The notes: a model not told the origin generated them from the letters alone. DNA of 51,086 nt from Phaeobacter sp. CECT 5382 (GCF_001457775.1 NZ_CYSG01000024.1:1-51086); one strand, 5' to 3'. Counted from the first letter of the stretch, positions 16,962 to 26,955 are shown. Translations and numbers: made by a program.

Positions 16962-17602
16962 CCAATATCATTCTCTTGGGCCCGCCCGGTGCGGGCAAGG
17001 GGACGCAGGCGCGTCACCTGGTTGAAAATCGCGGCATGGTGCAGCTGTCTACCGGTGACATGCTGCGCGAAGCCCAGGCGAATGGCTCTGAAATGGGCAA
17101 AAAGGTCGCGGACGTCATCGCCCGTGGTGAGCTGGTCACGGATGAGATCGTCATTGGTTTGATCCGTGAAAAAATCGCCGAAGGTGCTGAGGGTGGTTTC
17201 ATCTTTGATGGCTTCCCGCGCACGTTGGGACAGGCCGATGCACTCGGTGACTTGCTGGCCGAAATGGGGCTTAAGCTGGATGCAGTGATCGAGATGGCTG
17301 TCGATGACAGCGCCTTGGTCGCGCGCATCACCGGTCGCTCCACCTGCGGTGGCTGCGGAGAGGTCTATCACGACCAGACCAAACCCTGGCCCGCCGATGG
17401 CAAATGCAGCAATTGTGGCAGTACAGATGTGAAGCGCCGTGCAGACGACAATGAGGACAGCCTCAAGACTCGTCTGATGGAGTATTACAAAAAGACGTCA
17501 CCATTGCTGGGATACTATTACGCCAAGGGTCAGCTGCAGTCCGTTGACGGCCTGCAATCGATGGAAGCGGTCGCGGCAGACATTGCGGCTGCACTGGACT
17601 AA
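16958..17602 (+). CDS. adk: Adenylate kinase (zinc-lid type)
   Basis: Adk (214 residues) converts ATP + AMP to two ADP. The P-loop GPPGAGKGT is at 8-16, GFPRT near 85-89, and the lid domain has two CxxC pairs (CGGC and CSNC, about 129-150), the four-cysteine zinc lid. It is coupled to secY and ends in a terminator. Confidence 0.98.
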   Translation: MTNIILLGPPGAGKGTQARHLVENRGMVQLSTGDMLREAQANGSEMGKKVADVIARGELVTDEIVIGLIREKIAEGAEGGFIFDGFPRTLGQADALGDLLAEMGLKLDAVIEMAVDDSALVARITGRSTCGGCGEVYHDQTKPWPADGKCSNCGSTDVKRRADDNEDSLKTRLMEYYKKTSPLLGYYYAKGQLQSVDGLQSMEAVAADIAAALD

Positions 17603-17631
17603 AACGCTCTGCCTGATAGTCAGAAATTAAG

Positions 17632-17659
17632 AAGGGGAGCCTTGTGGCTTCCCTTTTTT
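17632..17659 (+). terminator. Terminator after adk
   Basis: A 10-bp stem (17632-17641 with 17646-17655) with a TTGT loop is followed by a T run. Confidence 0.92.
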
Positions 17660-17761
17660 GTTTGTGCGGATTTTAGTTTTTGCAAGCCGCAGAAGGCTTC
17701 CCATGGGCGAAGGTATTTGTGCAGTATAGGAGAGTATTCTGCCTGATTGGGAAAGTGATTT

Positions 17762-18154
17762 ATGAAAACTCTACTTGGTTCAATTTGCGCCGGTTCGCTG
17801 GCTCTGGTTCTGACGGGGCCGGTTGCGGCACAGGGTCTGTTTGTCGACAGCCCCGAAGGGTGTGATATTGTGTTGGGTAGCCCTGATGGCGATCTGGACT
17901 ACGCCGGCGAAGGCGGGCTGCTTCTGGGCGCAGATGGCTATAGCTCGTTGGAATATTTTTGTTCTTTCAGCCCCAATATTGATTTCCAATGGAACAGCTA
18001 TCAGGTGCGCACGCATGTGGGCCAATGCGAAATGCCGGGACCAGAGTATCAGCCGCAACTGTTTACGGTCGTTACGGATCCAGATCAGCCTGATCTTGTC
18101 TCGATCTTTACCGGGGATGCGGATCCGCTGCGTTTCTACCGCTGCCGATCTTAA
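17762..18154 (+). CDS. Small secreted protein of unknown function
   Basis: The 130-residue product has a clear signal peptide: MKT, a hydrophobic stretch to about residue 20, then cleavage likely after VAA-Q. The mature part has four cysteines (near 34, 67, 89 and 128), enough for two disulfides, and is acidic (many Asp and Gly). I do not recognise a family. It sits alone between the adk terminator and the rpsM leader and probably has its own promoter. Confidence is good that it is a gene, because of the signal peptide and paired cysteines. Confidence 0.65.
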   Translation: MKTLLGSICAGSLALVLTGPVAAQGLFVDSPEGCDIVLGSPDGDLDYAGEGGLLLGADGYSSLEYFCSFSPNIDFQWNSYQVRTHVGQCEMPGPEYQPQLFTVVTDPDQPDLVSIFTGDADPLRFYRCRS

Positions 18155-18275
18155 ATGAGGCATCCAGGCGGTTCCTGCCGGGCAATCCGTGACGAAACTC
18201 TGTCGCCGAGCTGGAAAAGCTCCGCGTTAACCAGATCACGGGTTGACGCTTCCCGGAAATCCTCATACGCAAGCC

Positions 18276-18402
18276 CATCCCTTCACGGGATGATTCCACG
18301 TGGGCAAGTTCTTTGCCTGCATGATCACCTCAAAATGCTGGGCTTACGGCGACACTGCCAAGGTCAAGCGTTGTGAAAAAAGGTTCTGGTACTACGGAAC
18401 CG
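18276..18402 (+). promoter_or_regulatory. rpsM leader with small hairpins
   Basis: In the 269-base gap ahead of rpsM, CATCCC/GGGATG (about 18276-18293) and GGTTC/GAACC (about 18383-18402) can pair. They may belong to an autoregulated leader for rpsM-rpsK-rpoA-rplQ; no known S4-type leader could be matched by eye. No gene is seen in this gap. Confidence 0.25.
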
Positions 18403-18423
18403 CAACGAAAAGGAAAGTGAAAC

Positions 18424-18792
18424 GTGGCACGTATTGCCGGCGTAAACATCCCCACTGCAAAGCGGGTACCTATCGCCCTCACCTATATCACCGGAATCGG
18501 TAACACCTCGGCGGCCGCAATCTGCGAAGCCGTTGGCATTGATGCGTCGCGTCGCGTCAATGAGCTGTCTGATGCCGAAGTTCTGGCCATCCGCGAGCAC
18601 ATCGATGCTACCTTCACCGTCGAAGGTGACCTGCGTCGTGAAACCCAGATGAACATCAAACGCCTGATGGATCTTGGTTGCTATCGCGGCCTGCGCCATC
18701 GTCGTAACCTGCCCGTTCGCGGTCAGCGTACCCACACCAACGCTCGCACCCGCAAAGGCCCCGCAAAGGCCATTGCTGGCAAGAAGAAGTAA
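18424..18792 (+). CDS. rpsM: 30S ribosomal protein S13
   Basis: S13 (122 residues) uses a GTG start with AAGGAAAG 8 bases upstream. [21 protein letters not shown] and the C-terminal [21 protein letters not shown] are diagnostic. It contacts P-site tRNA and the B1 bridges. It opens the alpha-type operon; rpsD is not here. Confidence 0.98.
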   Translation: MARIAGVNIPTAKRVPIALTYITGIGNTSAAAICEAVGIDASRRVNELSDAEVLAIREHIDATFTVEGDLRRETQMNIKRLMDLGCYRGLRHRRNLPVRGQRTHTNARTRKGPAKAIAGKKK

Positions 18793-18807
18793 GGGAGGGT
18801 TTGATCA

Positions 18808-19197
18808 ATGGCACGCGATAAGACTCGTACTAAGCGTAAAGAGCGCAAGAACATCGCCACCGGCGTTGCTCACGTGAACTCTTCGTTCAACAACACCAAA
18901 ATCCTGATCTCCGACGTTCAGGGTAATGCTATTTCCTGGTCCTCCGCAGGTTCCATGGGCTTCAAAGGGTCGCGTAAATCGACTCCTTATGCGGCTCAGA
19001 TGGCTGCAGAAGACGCAGGCAAAAAAGCGCAGGAACACGGTGTTAAAACCCTTGAAGTTGAAGTCCAGGGTCCTGGCGGCGGTCGTGAATCGGCTCTGCG
19101 CGCTCTGGCTGCGGCTGGGTTCAACATCACCTCGATCCGTGACGTGACACCGATCGCGCACAACGGCTGCCGTCCGCCAAAGCGCCGTCGCGTCTAA
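18808..19197 (+). CDS. rpsK: 30S ribosomal protein S11
   Basis: S11 (129 residues) has the conserved C-terminus [19 protein letters not shown] and [20 protein letters not shown]. It lies on the 30S platform near the mRNA exit. rpsM is 15 bases upstream; a hairpin gap precedes rpoA. Confidence 0.98.
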   Translation: MARDKTRTKRKERKNIATGVAHVNSSFNNTKILISDVQGNAISWSSAGSMGFKGSRKSTPYAAQMAAEDAGKKAQEHGVKTLEVEVQGPGGGRESALRALAAAGFNITSIRDVTPIAHNGCRPPKRRRV

Positions 19198-19212
19198 TAT
19201 TCGAGACTTACG

Positions 19213-19243
19213 CTGGGGCCCCGCTTGATTCGCCGGGCCCCAG
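19213..19243 (+). promoter_or_regulatory. Hairpin between rpsK and rpoA
   Basis: CTGGGGCCC (19213-19221) pairs perfectly with GGGCCCCAG (19235-19243). No T run follows directly, so it may stabilise or process the mRNA between the ribosomal and polymerase genes. Confidence 0.4.
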
Positions 19244-19310
19244 TCCGTCATTTTAACCTCGGGCGTCTGCACCTTCGGACATGAGGTACAGACAGGAATG
19301 GAGGGACTGC

Positions 19311-20327
19311 ATGATCCATAAAAATTGGGCAGAGCTGATCAAGCCAACACAGCTTGAAGCAAAGCCGGGCAACGATCCCGCACGTCAGGCAACCATTATT
19401 GCCGAACCACTAGAGCGTGGCTTTGGTCTGACACTGGGTAACGCACTGCGTCGCGTGCTGATGAGCTCGCTGCAGGGTGCTGCGATCACCAGCGTACAGA
19501 TCGACAACGTTCTGCACGAATTTTCCAGCGTTGCCGGTGTGCGTGAAGACGTCACCGATATCATCCTGAACCTCAAGGGCGTCAGCCTGCGCATGGAAGT
19601 CGAAGGCCCCAAGCGCCTGTCGATCAATGCCAAGGGTCCAGCTGTTGTTACCGCTGGTGACATCTCTGAAAGCGCAGGTATCGAGGTTCTGAACCGCGAT
19701 CACGTCATCTGCCACCTGGATGATGGCGCTGACCTGTTCATGGAACTCACCGTGAATACCGGCAAGGGCTATGTCTCTGCCGAGAAGAACAAGCCGGAAG
19801 ACGCGCCTATCGGTCTGATCCCGATCGATGCGATCTACTCGCCGGTCAAAAAGGTTTCTTATGACGTTCAGCCCACCCGTGAGGGCCAGGTGCTGGATTA
19901 TGATAAGCTGACCCTGAAGATCGAAACCGATGGGTCCGTGACTCCTGATGACGCGCTGGCCTATGCCGCACGCATCCTGCAGGATCAGCTGTCGATCTTC
20001 GTCAACTTTGAAGAGCCCGAGTCGGCGAACCGTCAGGACGAAGACGATGGTCTCGAGTTCAACCCGCTTCTGCTGAAGAAGGTGGACGAGCTGGAACTGT
20101 CTGTGCGTTCGGCAAACTGCCTGAAGAACGACAACATTGTCTACATCGGCGATCTGATCCAGAAAACCGAAGCAGAAATGCTGCGCACGCCAAACTTTGG
20201 CCGCAAGTCGCTCAACGAGATCAAAGAAGTGCTTTCGGGCATGGGTCTGCACCTCGGCATGGATGTCGAGGACTGGCCACCGGACAACATCGAAGATCTG
20301 GCCAAGAAGTTCGAAGACACGTTCTAA
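19311..20327 (+). CDS. rpoA: RNA polymerase alpha subunit
   Basis: RpoA is 338 residues when started at the ATG at 19311 ([14 protein letters not shown]), which has GGAGGG nearby; the open frame reaches back 30 bases more. The N-domain ([23 protein letters not shown]) dimerises and assembles beta and beta-prime. The C-domain ([17 protein letters not shown] ... [10 protein letters not shown]) binds UP elements and activators. Confidence 0.98.
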   Translation: MIHKNWAELIKPTQLEAKPGNDPARQATIIAEPLERGFGLTLGNALRRVLMSSLQGAAITSVQIDNVLHEFSSVAGVREDVTDIILNLKGVSLRMEVEGPKRLSINAKGPAVVTAGDISESAGIEVLNRDHVICHLDDGADLFMELTVNTGKGYVSAEKNKPEDAPIGLIPIDAIYSPVKKVSYDVQPTREGQVLDYDKLTLKIETDGSVTPDDALAYAARILQDQLSIFVNFEEPESANRQDEDDGLEFNPLLLKKVDELELSVRSANCLKNDNIVYIGDLIQKTEAEMLRTPNFGRKSLNEIKEVLSGMGLHLGMDVEDWPPDNIEDLAKKFEDTF

Positions 20328-20348
20328 GAACCACTGGGCTACACGATT

Positions 20349-20376
20349 TTAAGGGCAGGCTGCGGTCTGCCCTTAA
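20349..20376 (+). promoter_or_regulatory. Hairpin between rpoA and rplQ
   Basis: TTAAGGGCAG (20349-20358) pairs perfectly with CTGCCCTTAA (20367-20376) over an 8-base loop, without a following T run. It may be a processing or stability element in the 155-base rpoA-rplQ gap. Confidence 0.4.
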
Positions 20377-20482
20377 GCAATGCCCGCGCTGGCGGGGAAA
20401 AGATGGGCACATGCCCCAAGGAGAGCAGCTGACACGCATCGGCTGACAGACAAAGCAAAAACGCGAAAGAAGGAATTTAACA

Positions 20483-20905
20483 ATGCGTCACGCACGTGGT
20501 TACCGCCGCCTGAACCGTACTCATGAGCACCGTAAAGCCCTGTTTGCTAACATGGCTGGCTCGCTGATCGAGCACGAGCAGATCAAAACGACTCTGCCAA
20601 AGGCCAAAGAATTGCGCCCCATCATCGAAAAGATGATCACCCTGGCAAAACGTGGCGATCTGCACGCCCGTCGTCAGGCCAACGCGCGCCTGAAAGAAGA
20701 CCAGTATGTCGCCAAACTCTTTGACATCCTGGGCCCCCGTTACAAAGACCGTCAGGGCGGCTATGTTCGCATCCTGAAAGCTGGTTTCCGGTATGGCGAC
20801 ATGGCGCCTATGGCGATCATCGAATTCGTCGACCGTGACGTTTCCGCCAAAGGCGCCGCCGACAAGGCACGTCTGGCTGCTGAAGTCGCAGCTGACGAAG
20901 AATAA
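20483..20905 (+). CDS. rplQ: 50S ribosomal protein L17
   Basis: L17 (140 residues) begins [20 protein letters not shown] and has [22 protein letters not shown]. It sits near the tunnel exit. It is the last gene of the ribosomal super-cluster, closed by a strong terminator. Confidence 0.98.
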   Translation: MRHARGYRRLNRTHEHRKALFANMAGSLIEHEQIKTTLPKAKELRPIIEKMITLAKRGDLHARRQANARLKEDQYVAKLFDILGPRYKDRQGGYVRILKAGFRYGDMAPMAIIEFVDRDVSAKGAADKARLAAEVAADEE

Positions 20906-20936
20906 GACCATAAGCCCAACCGGGTTTTGCAGTTTG

Positions 20937-20967
20937 CCCCCGCTTGTTTTTCAAGCGGGGGTTTTCT
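20937..20967 (+). terminator. Terminator after rplQ
   Basis: The 10-bp perfect stem CCCCCGCTTG/CAAGCGGGGG (20937-20946 with 20952-20961) has a T loop and a trailing T run. Confidence 0.93.
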
Positions 20968-21117
20968 TTTGCCTAGAAGGTCGAATTCGAGGTGCTTTGA
21001 ACGGTGGCCGCTGACACCGGCGGCGTGGCAGCACGGGCCGAACGCTTGCAATCTGTGACTTGCCTCCGCATATCCTGTCGGTACCCATACTTGCGGCATC
21101 CATCCTTCGGAGTTCCA

Positions 21118-22524
21118 ATGATACGCGCAGTTCTTTTTGCCCCACTGGCTTTGGCTCTGGCCATCAATCTTGTTTTGCCCTCCAAAGGCCAGGCCGAAAC
21201 ACGCATTCCACAGTCGCAGGCCGAAATTTCGCTCGGCTTTGCGCCTTTGGTCAAACAGGCAGCGCCAGCGGTGGTGAATATCTATGCCAAGATCGTGCGC
21301 CAGACGCAGCAGCGGTCTTCCTTTATGAATGACCCCTTCTTTGATGACTTCTTTCGCAGCTTTGCAGCGCCGCGCCCGCGGGTTGAAAGCTCGCTCGGCT
21401 CCGGGGTGATCCTTTCGGAGGATGGCATTGTCGTGTCCAATTACCATGTGGTGGGCATGGCGACCGAGATCCGTGTGGTGACCACCGACAAGCGCGAATA
21501 TGACGCGCAGGTTGTTTTGGCCGACAAGGCGAGCGATCTGGCTATCCTCCAGCTGGAAGAGGCAGCGGATCTGCCCTATCTCGATCTGCGCGATAGCGAT
21601 AAGGTCGAAGTCGGTGAGCTTACTCTGGCCATCGGCAATCCCTTTGGCGTCGGCCAGACGGTCAGCAGTGGTATCGTTTCTGGTCTGGCGCGAAGCGGCA
21701 CGGCCCGCGGCGAGGGATTTGGCTACTATATTCAGACAGACGCGCCGATCAATCCAGGGAACTCGGGTGGTGCTTTGATCGATGTGAATGGCCACTTGAT
21801 TGGCATCAACACCCGTATCCTCAGCCGGTCCGGGGGCTCCAACGGGATTGGGTTTGCCATCCCGGCCAATCTTGTTCGGGAATTTGTCAAACAGGCGCAG
21901 GCAGGGGCCGAGGGGTTCCAGCGGCCCTGGGCCGGGATGAGCGGACAGCCCGTGGATGCGGATCTGGCGGCCTCACTTGGTATGGGGTTGCCCGAAGGCA
22001 TGGTGATTTCCGAGCTGCACGACAAAAGCCCCTTTGCCATGGCTGGCTTTGAGGTGGGGGACGTTATCACCGAAGTCGACGGTCAGGTGGTGAATTCCCC
22101 TTCTGAGATGGTGTTTCGCATATCTGTTGTTGGCCCCGGCGGCACCTCTGAGGTGACCCGCCTGCGCGGCGAGGAGCGCAAAACCTTGACGGTCGCGATG
22201 TTTACGGCGCCGAATGATCCACCAGCGCAATCACTTGTGCTGAATGAAAATAGTGCTTTGCCGGGTCTGACGGTTGGCCTGATCAATCCGGTTGCCATCG
22301 TGCGGTTGCAATTGCCGCTGTCTGCTACCGGAGTTGCGGTGCTTGATCCCGGCCCACATGCAGGGCGTGCTGGCGTCAAGCCCGGTGACATCCTGCTGGC
22401 GATCAATGGAGAAGAGGTGGCCGAGGCCGAAGATGTGCCGCGATTGCTGCAAGAGGCGGGGCGGCGCCTGCAATTGGATCTGAGCCGACGTGGACAGCGG
22501 GTCAGCCTGCGGATGCGGCGCTGA
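21118..22524 (+). CDS. Do-like periplasmic serine protease (DegP/DegQ family)
   Basis: The 468-residue protein starts with a signal peptide (hydrophobic 3-22, QAE cleavage area). It has a trypsin-like domain with H110 (SNYH), D140 (KASDLAIL) and S216 (GNSGG), then two PDZ domains (about 280-365 and 390-465). Do-like proteases degrade or refold misfolded envelope proteins. I take the ATG at 21118 with GGAG six bases upstream, although the frame is open further back. rarA starts three bases after the stop, so the two are probably co-transcribed. Confidence 0.93.
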   Translation: MIRAVLFAPLALALAINLVLPSKGQAETRIPQSQAEISLGFAPLVKQAAPAVVNIYAKIVRQTQQRSSFMNDPFFDDFFRSFAAPRPRVESSLGSGVILSEDGIVVSNYHVVGMATEIRVVTTDKREYDAQVVLADKASDLAILQLEEAADLPYLDLRDSDKVEVGELTLAIGNPFGVGQTVSSGIVSGLARSGTARGEGFGYYIQTDAPINPGNSGGALIDVNGHLIGINTRILSRSGGSNGIGFAIPANLVREFVKQAQAGAEGFQRPWAGMSGQPVDADLAASLGMGLPEGMVISELHDKSPFAMAGFEVGDVITEVDGQVVNSPSEMVFRISVVGPGGTSEVTRLRGEERKTLTVAMFTAPNDPPAQSLVLNENSALPGLTVGLINPVAIVRLQLPLSATGVAVLDPGPHAGRAGVKPGDILLAINGEEVAEAEDVPRLLQEAGRRLQLDLSRRGQRVSLRMRR

Positions 22525-22527
22525 CCG

Positions 22528-23847
22528 ATGGCGGATCTATTCGACAGTGGCGAGATATCAGAGGTCGCGAAAGGCAAGGATGTAAACCGCCCGTTGGCGG
22601 ACCGCTTGCGGCCGCAGCTCTTGTCAGAAGTCATCGGTCAGCAACAGGTCCTGGGACCGGATGCGCCTTTGGGAGTCATGCTGGCGTCGGGGTCTTTGTC
22701 CTCGCTGGTGTTCTGGGGGCCGCCCGGCGTTGGCAAAACCACTATTGCGCGGCTTTTGGCGCGGGAAACCGATCTGCATTTTGTTCAGATCTCGGCGATC
22801 TTCACGGGCGTCCCTGATCTGCGCAAGGTGTTTGAGGCCGCCAAGATTCGACGTCAGAACGGGCAGGGCACATTGCTGTTCGTCGATGAGATCCATCGCT
22901 TCAACAAAGCACAGCAGGATGGGTTTCTGCCCTATATGGAGGATGGAACCATCCTTTTGGTGGGGGCGACCACAGAAAACCCCTCGTTTGAGCTGAATGC
23001 CGCTGTGCTGTCACGCGCGCAGGTTCTGGTGCTGGAGCGCCTGTCGCTGGCCGATCTTGAACACCTGACGCAACGCGCCGAGCAAGAGTTGGGGCGTGCG
23101 CTGCCGCTGACGGCAGAGGCGCGTGATGCGCTGCAGGAAATGGCTGATGGTGATGGTCGGGCACTGCTTAACCTGATCGAACAGGTTGCGGCCTGGAAAG
23201 TCAGCGCGCCGCTGGGGCGCGAGGCGCTGGCGACACGTTTGATGCGCCGCGCCACGAAATACGACAAATCCGGTGACGAACACTACAACCTGATTTCGGC
23301 CCTGCACAAATCCATCCGGGGCTCTGATCCGGATGCCGCACTGTACTGGTTGGGACGGATGTTGGAGGGCGGCGAGGATCCGCGCTATCTGGCGCGACGT
23401 CTGACCATGATGGCGACCGAAGACATCGGTCTGGCGGACCCTCAGGCCAACACTGTCTGTCTGAATGCCTGGCAGACCTTTGAACGTCTTGGCAGCCCCG
23501 AAGGTGAGCTGGCGCTGGCCAATGCCGCCGTCTATCTGGCGCTGGCGCCAAAATCGAATGCGGTCTACGTCGGCATCAAGGCGGCCCGCCGTCTGGCCAA
23601 GGAAACCGGTTCTGCACCGCCGCCCAAGCATATCATGAATGCACCGACCAAACTGATGGCCGAGCAGGGATACGGCGACGGCTATGCCTATGATCATGAC
23701 GCCGAAGACGGCTTTTCCGGCCAGAACTATTTCCCGGATGGGGTCAAACGGCCGATGCTGTATCAGCCGGTTGAACGCGGTTTTGAGCGGGAGTTGAAAC
23801 GGCGCAGTGAATATTTCGCCAAGCTCCGCCTGCAGCGCAACAGCTGA
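22528..23847 (+). CDS. rarA: Replication-associated recombination ATPase RarA (MgsA)
   Basis: This 439-residue AAA+ ATPase has Walker A GPPGVGKT (64-71), Walker B LLFVDEIHRF (116-125) and the sensor-1 TTENPSFELN. The C-terminal MgsA region includes KYDKSGDEHYNLISALHKSIRGSDPDAALYW. RarA acts at stalled replication forks and is related to the clamp loader and RuvB. It follows the protease gene by three bases and a 143-base gap leads to crcB. Confidence 0.95.
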   Translation: MADLFDSGEISEVAKGKDVNRPLADRLRPQLLSEVIGQQQVLGPDAPLGVMLASGSLSSLVFWGPPGVGKTTIARLLARETDLHFVQISAIFTGVPDLRKVFEAAKIRRQNGQGTLLFVDEIHRFNKAQQDGFLPYMEDGTILLVGATTENPSFELNAAVLSRAQVLVLERLSLADLEHLTQRAEQELGRALPLTAEARDALQEMADGDGRALLNLIEQVAAWKVSAPLGREALATRLMRRATKYDKSGDEHYNLISALHKSIRGSDPDAALYWLGRMLEGGEDPRYLARRLTMMATEDIGLADPQANTVCLNAWQTFERLGSPEGELALANAAVYLALAPKSNAVYVGIKAARRLAKETGSAPPPKHIMNAPTKLMAEQGYGDGYAYDHDAEDGFSGQNYFPDGVKRPMLYQPVERGFERELKRRSEYFAKLRLQRNS

Positions 23848-23990
23848 CGCCTGCCTGCCCCAAGGCGGGAGGGCAAGATGCATGGGCAAGGCGCGTGGGA
23901 CTGTAGCTCTGCAATCGAGCCGGGTCGGCTCTGCGCTGCGCGCAACGGGGAAAACTTGACATCCCAGCTCACTCACGCCAGAGACCCTTG

Positions 23991-24371
23991 ATGATTTCGA
24001 CGGTATCTCTGGTCGCCCTGGGCGGCGCGTGCGGGGCAGCGCTCCGCTATCTGACGGGCCTGGGTGTTTTGCGCCTCATAGGCCATCAGGAGTTCCCGCT
24101 GGCCATCATCACTGTGAACGTGATCGGCTCCTTTCTGATGGGGGCTTTTGTGGTGGCGGCGGCACACAAGGGGCTGACGCATCTCAGCCCGCTGGTGATG
24201 ACCGGGGTGCTTGGTGGGTTCACCACCTTTTCGGCCTTCTCGCTGGAGACGGCCAATCTGATCGAGCGCGGTGCCCTGGGGCAGGCCGCGCTATATGTTT
24301 TTCTGTCTGTTGGCCTGTCGGTTGGTGGATTGTTTCTGGGCCTGATGGCCGCAAGAGGAGTGTTCGCATGA
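23991..24371 (+). CDS. crcB: Fluoride channel CrcB/Fluc
   Basis: The 126-residue, four-helix membrane protein has the Fluc signatures GGACGAALRY, NVIGSFLMG and GGFTTFSAFS. Dual-topology dimers export fluoride. I use the ATG at 23991 rather than the TTG just before it. The stop overlaps the rluC start by 4 bases. I looked for a fluoride riboswitch in the 143 bases upstream and did not find its pattern. Confidence 0.93.
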   Translation: MISTVSLVALGGACGAALRYLTGLGVLRLIGHQEFPLAIITVNVIGSFLMGAFVVAAAHKGLTHLSPLVMTGVLGGFTTFSAFSLETANLIERGALGQAALYVFLSVGLSVGGLFLGLMAARGVFA

Positions 24372-25414
24372 GCGGCGTACAGATGATCACCGTTACCGAC
24401 GAGGATGATGACCAGCGGATCGACCGCTGGCTGCGCCGTCTGTTCCCGCATGTAAATCAGGGCCGCATCGAAAAGATGTGCCGCAAAGGCGAGTTGCGAC
24501 TGGATGGCGGCCGGGTCAAGGCCAGCTCGCGGGTCGCTGCCGGTCAGGTGGTGCGGGTGCCGCCGCTGGCGGATTCGGATCTTAAACCAGCCGCACCGCG
24601 TCTGGCGCGGATATCGGAAGCGGATGCCAAGATGATCCGCAGCTGCGTGATCTACAAGGACGACGATGTCATCGTGCTGAACAAACCGGCGGGTCTGGCG
24701 GTTCAGGGCGGTAGCGGCACGACAAAACACGTGGATGGCCTGTCAGATGCGCTGCGCTTTGATGCCGAAGAAAAGCCCCGGCTGGTGCACCGTCTGGACA
24801 AAGATACATCCGGTGTTTTGGTGCTGGCGCGAAACCGTCTGGCAGCCAAGGCGCTGACAGCGGCCTTCCGCCATCGCAACACCCGCAAGATCTACTGGGC
24901 TCTGGTCGCCGGTGTGCCGACGCCCTATCTCGGTGAGATCAAGGCCGGGCTGGTCAAAGCTGGTGGTCATGGTGCGAGCGGTGAAGGCGAAAAGATGATT
25001 GCCGTGCACCCGTCTGAAATCGACCGCACGCCGGGTGCGAAGCGGGCGCATACCTATTATGCCACGCTATACCGGGTTGCCGGGCGGGCCTCCTGGGTGG
25101 CGATGGAGCCCGTCACCGGGCGGACCCACCAGCTGCGTGCACATATGGCCGAAATTGGCCATCCGATCATTGGCGATGGCAAATACGGTGGCTCGGGTCA
25201 GGAAAACCTCGGTGATGGCTGGGGCGCACAGCTTGGTGGTGTGATCAGTAAAAAGCTGCATCTGCATGCGCGGCGCATGGTGTTTGAACACCCGACCACC
25301 AAAAAGGACATCGTGGTGACGGCGGAGCTGCCGGACCACATGAAAGACAGCTGGGACACCTTTGGCTGGACCGAAGATCTGGCAGCAGATGATCCTTTTG
25401 AGGGGCTGCTGTGA
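24368..25414 (+). CDS. rluC: RluC-family 23S rRNA pseudouridine synthase
   Basis: The 348-residue protein has an N-terminal S4 RNA-binding domain (about 15-65) and the RluA-type catalytic motif HRLDKDTSG with catalytic D144. The later GRTHQLRAHMAEIGHPIIGD is also typical. Enzymes of this group make pseudouridines in 23S rRNA; RluC is the best guess from length and S4 domain. The ATG at 24368 (ATGA with crcB) is chosen over an open frame reaching far into crcB. It overlaps the next gene by 4 bases. Confidence 0.88.
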   Translation: MSGVQMITVTDEDDDQRIDRWLRRLFPHVNQGRIEKMCRKGELRLDGGRVKASSRVAAGQVVRVPPLADSDLKPAAPRLARISEADAKMIRSCVIYKDDDVIVLNKPAGLAVQGGSGTTKHVDGLSDALRFDAEEKPRLVHRLDKDTSGVLVLARNRLAAKALTAAFRHRNTRKIYWALVAGVPTPYLGEIKAGLVKAGGHGASGEGEKMIAVHPSEIDRTPGAKRAHTYYATLYRVAGRASWVAMEPVTGRTHQLRAHMAEIGHPIIGDGKYGGSGQENLGDGWGAQLGGVISKKLHLHARRMVFEHPTTKKDIVVTAELPDHMKDSWDTFGWTEDLAADDPFEGLL

Positions 25415-26079
25415 GCGCACCGCTGCGACTGATCCTGTTTGATGTCGATGGCACGCTTGCGGATAGTCAAAGCGCCATTGCTTCAGCAATGACGCTGGCC
25501 TTTGACGGGGTTGGCCTGCCGGTTCCGGCGCACCAGCAGATCCTGTCGATTGTTGGCCTTTCGTTGCCACTGGCGATGGCCGAACTGGCACCTGAGGCAG
25601 ACCATGCAACACAGGCGGCCTTGGTCGAAGGTTACAAACAGGCCTATATGTCTGAACGTCTGGCTGCGGGAGCAGGGCATTCGCCGCTGTTTGCTGGCGC
25701 GCGGGAAACCTTGGCGGCGCTGCATGCGGTGCCGGAGTACCTGTTGGGTGTGGCCACCGGCAAATCACAGCGCGGCTTGGATGCACTGATCGCAGCGCAT
25801 GGGTTGGATTGTTTTGTGACCCGGCAGGTGGCGGATCATCACCCGTCAAAACCGCATCCGTCAATGGTGCTGACGGCGCTGGCAGAAACCGGCGTCGAGC
25901 CCGCGCATGCGGTGATGATTGGCGACACAAGTTTCGACATTGATATGGGGCGTGCAGCGGGGGTTGTGACCATTGCCGTGGACTGGGGGTATCACCCGGC
26001 CGCTGAGCTGGGCGCTGACTATATCATCAGCAGTTTTGCCGAACTGGCACCGCTGCTCGGACAGATCTGGAAGGCATAG
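25411..26079 (+). CDS. HAD-superfamily hydrolase, phosphoglycolate-phosphatase-like
   Basis: The 222-residue protein begins with the HAD motif I LFDVDGTLADS (nucleophile D10-x-D12 region), has an alpha-helical cap, motif II/III (ATGKSQRGLD, HPSKPHPSM) and motif IV GDTSFDIDMGRAAG. These features put it with Gph-type phosphatases, but the substrate cannot be fixed. The GTG start overlaps the rluC stop by 4 bases; the ATP12 gene follows after three bases. Confidence 0.88.
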   Translation: MSAPLRLILFDVDGTLADSQSAIASAMTLAFDGVGLPVPAHQQILSIVGLSLPLAMAELAPEADHATQAALVEGYKQAYMSERLAAGAGHSPLFAGARETLAALHAVPEYLLGVATGKSQRGLDALIAAHGLDCFVTRQVADHHPSKPHPSMVLTALAETGVEPAHAVMIGDTSFDIDMGRAAGVVTIAVDWGYHPAAELGADYIISSFAELAPLLGQIWKA

Positions 26080-26082
26080 ACG

Positions 26083-26787
26083 ATGAGTGACTGGAAGCAG
26101 AAACGGTTCTGGAAAGAGGCCAAGGCCTGTGAAGCTGAGGCTGGGTTCACGGTGGAGCTGGACGGGCGGCGCGTTAAAACGCCGGCCAAAGCCGCATTGG
26201 TTGTACCCAGTGCCGCCATGGCCGAGGCTATTGCGGCGGAATGGGATGCCCAGATCGAAGGCATCAATCCAGAGACCATGCCGTTCACGAAATCCGCCAA
26301 CGCCGCCATCGATAAAGTCGCGAATCAGCACGAGGAAGTCGCGGACATGCTGGCGGACTACGGGGATTCGGATCTTTTGTGCTACCGCGCCGACTCTCCT
26401 CAAGAATTGGTGATGCGTCAGGAACAGGGTTGGAATCCGGCCCTGGATTGGGCGGATCAGACACTGGGTGTGCGGCTTGATACACGGACTGGCCTGCTAC
26501 ATCAGAGACAGGATGAGAGAGCGCTCGCGATCCTGCGCCAGAGCGTTCATGCGCTGAACAACTTTCAGCTGGCAGCCTTCCATGACCTGGTTTCGATGTC
26601 CGGATCGCTGGTTCTGGGCTTTGCAGCAGCCCAAGATTGGCGCAGTGCGGACGAAATTTGGCGCATTTCGCGTCTGGACGAGACCTGGCAGGAAGAACAG
26701 TGGGGCGTCGATGATGAAGCCAAAGCCACAGAAAACCTGAAACGCACTGCCTTTTTGCATGCCAAAAGTTTCTATGACTTTTCCTAA
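26083..26787 (+). CDS. ATP12 family F1-ATPase assembly chaperone
   Basis: The 234-residue protein matches ATP12 (ATPAF2). Matching segments are WKEAKACEAEAGFTVELDGRRVKTPAK, PFTKSANAAIDKV, DLLCYRADSPQELV and the C-terminal ISRLDETWQEEQWGVDDEA. Mitochondrial ATP12 binds the F1 alpha subunit and prevents its aggregation. The gene is found in alphaproteobacteria, supporting the taxonomic placement. It is last in the crcB-rluC-HAD series. Confidence 0.9.
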   Translation: MSDWKQKRFWKEAKACEAEAGFTVELDGRRVKTPAKAALVVPSAAMAEAIAAEWDAQIEGINPETMPFTKSANAAIDKVANQHEEVADMLADYGDSDLLCYRADSPQELVMRQEQGWNPALDWADQTLGVRLDTRTGLLHQRQDERALAILRQSVHALNNFQLAAFHDLVSMSGSLVLGFAAAQDWRSADEIWRISRLDETWQEEQWGVDDEAKATENLKRTAFLHAKSFYDFS

Positions 26788-26955
26788 AAAGACAGCAAAT
26801 TGCCGAGCTGATCCCCGTTAGGGAAATTTTGTATCGAATAGTGAAAAGTACGCTATCCGGACATCGAATTTCATGATCATACACTTGACGTTTGTTGATG
26901 AATGCGCCCAAACTCCTGAACGAATTGAGGCTCAGCCTCAGTTCACACCATCTTA

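Noticed and set aside
23848-23990. Possible fluoride riboswitch before crcB
   Set aside because: The conserved core of the crcB motif could not be found by eye.
24029-24367. Longer N-terminus for the pseudouridine synthase
   Set aside because: The upstream part overlaps crcB completely, and the ATGA junction at 24368 gives a normal S4-domain start.
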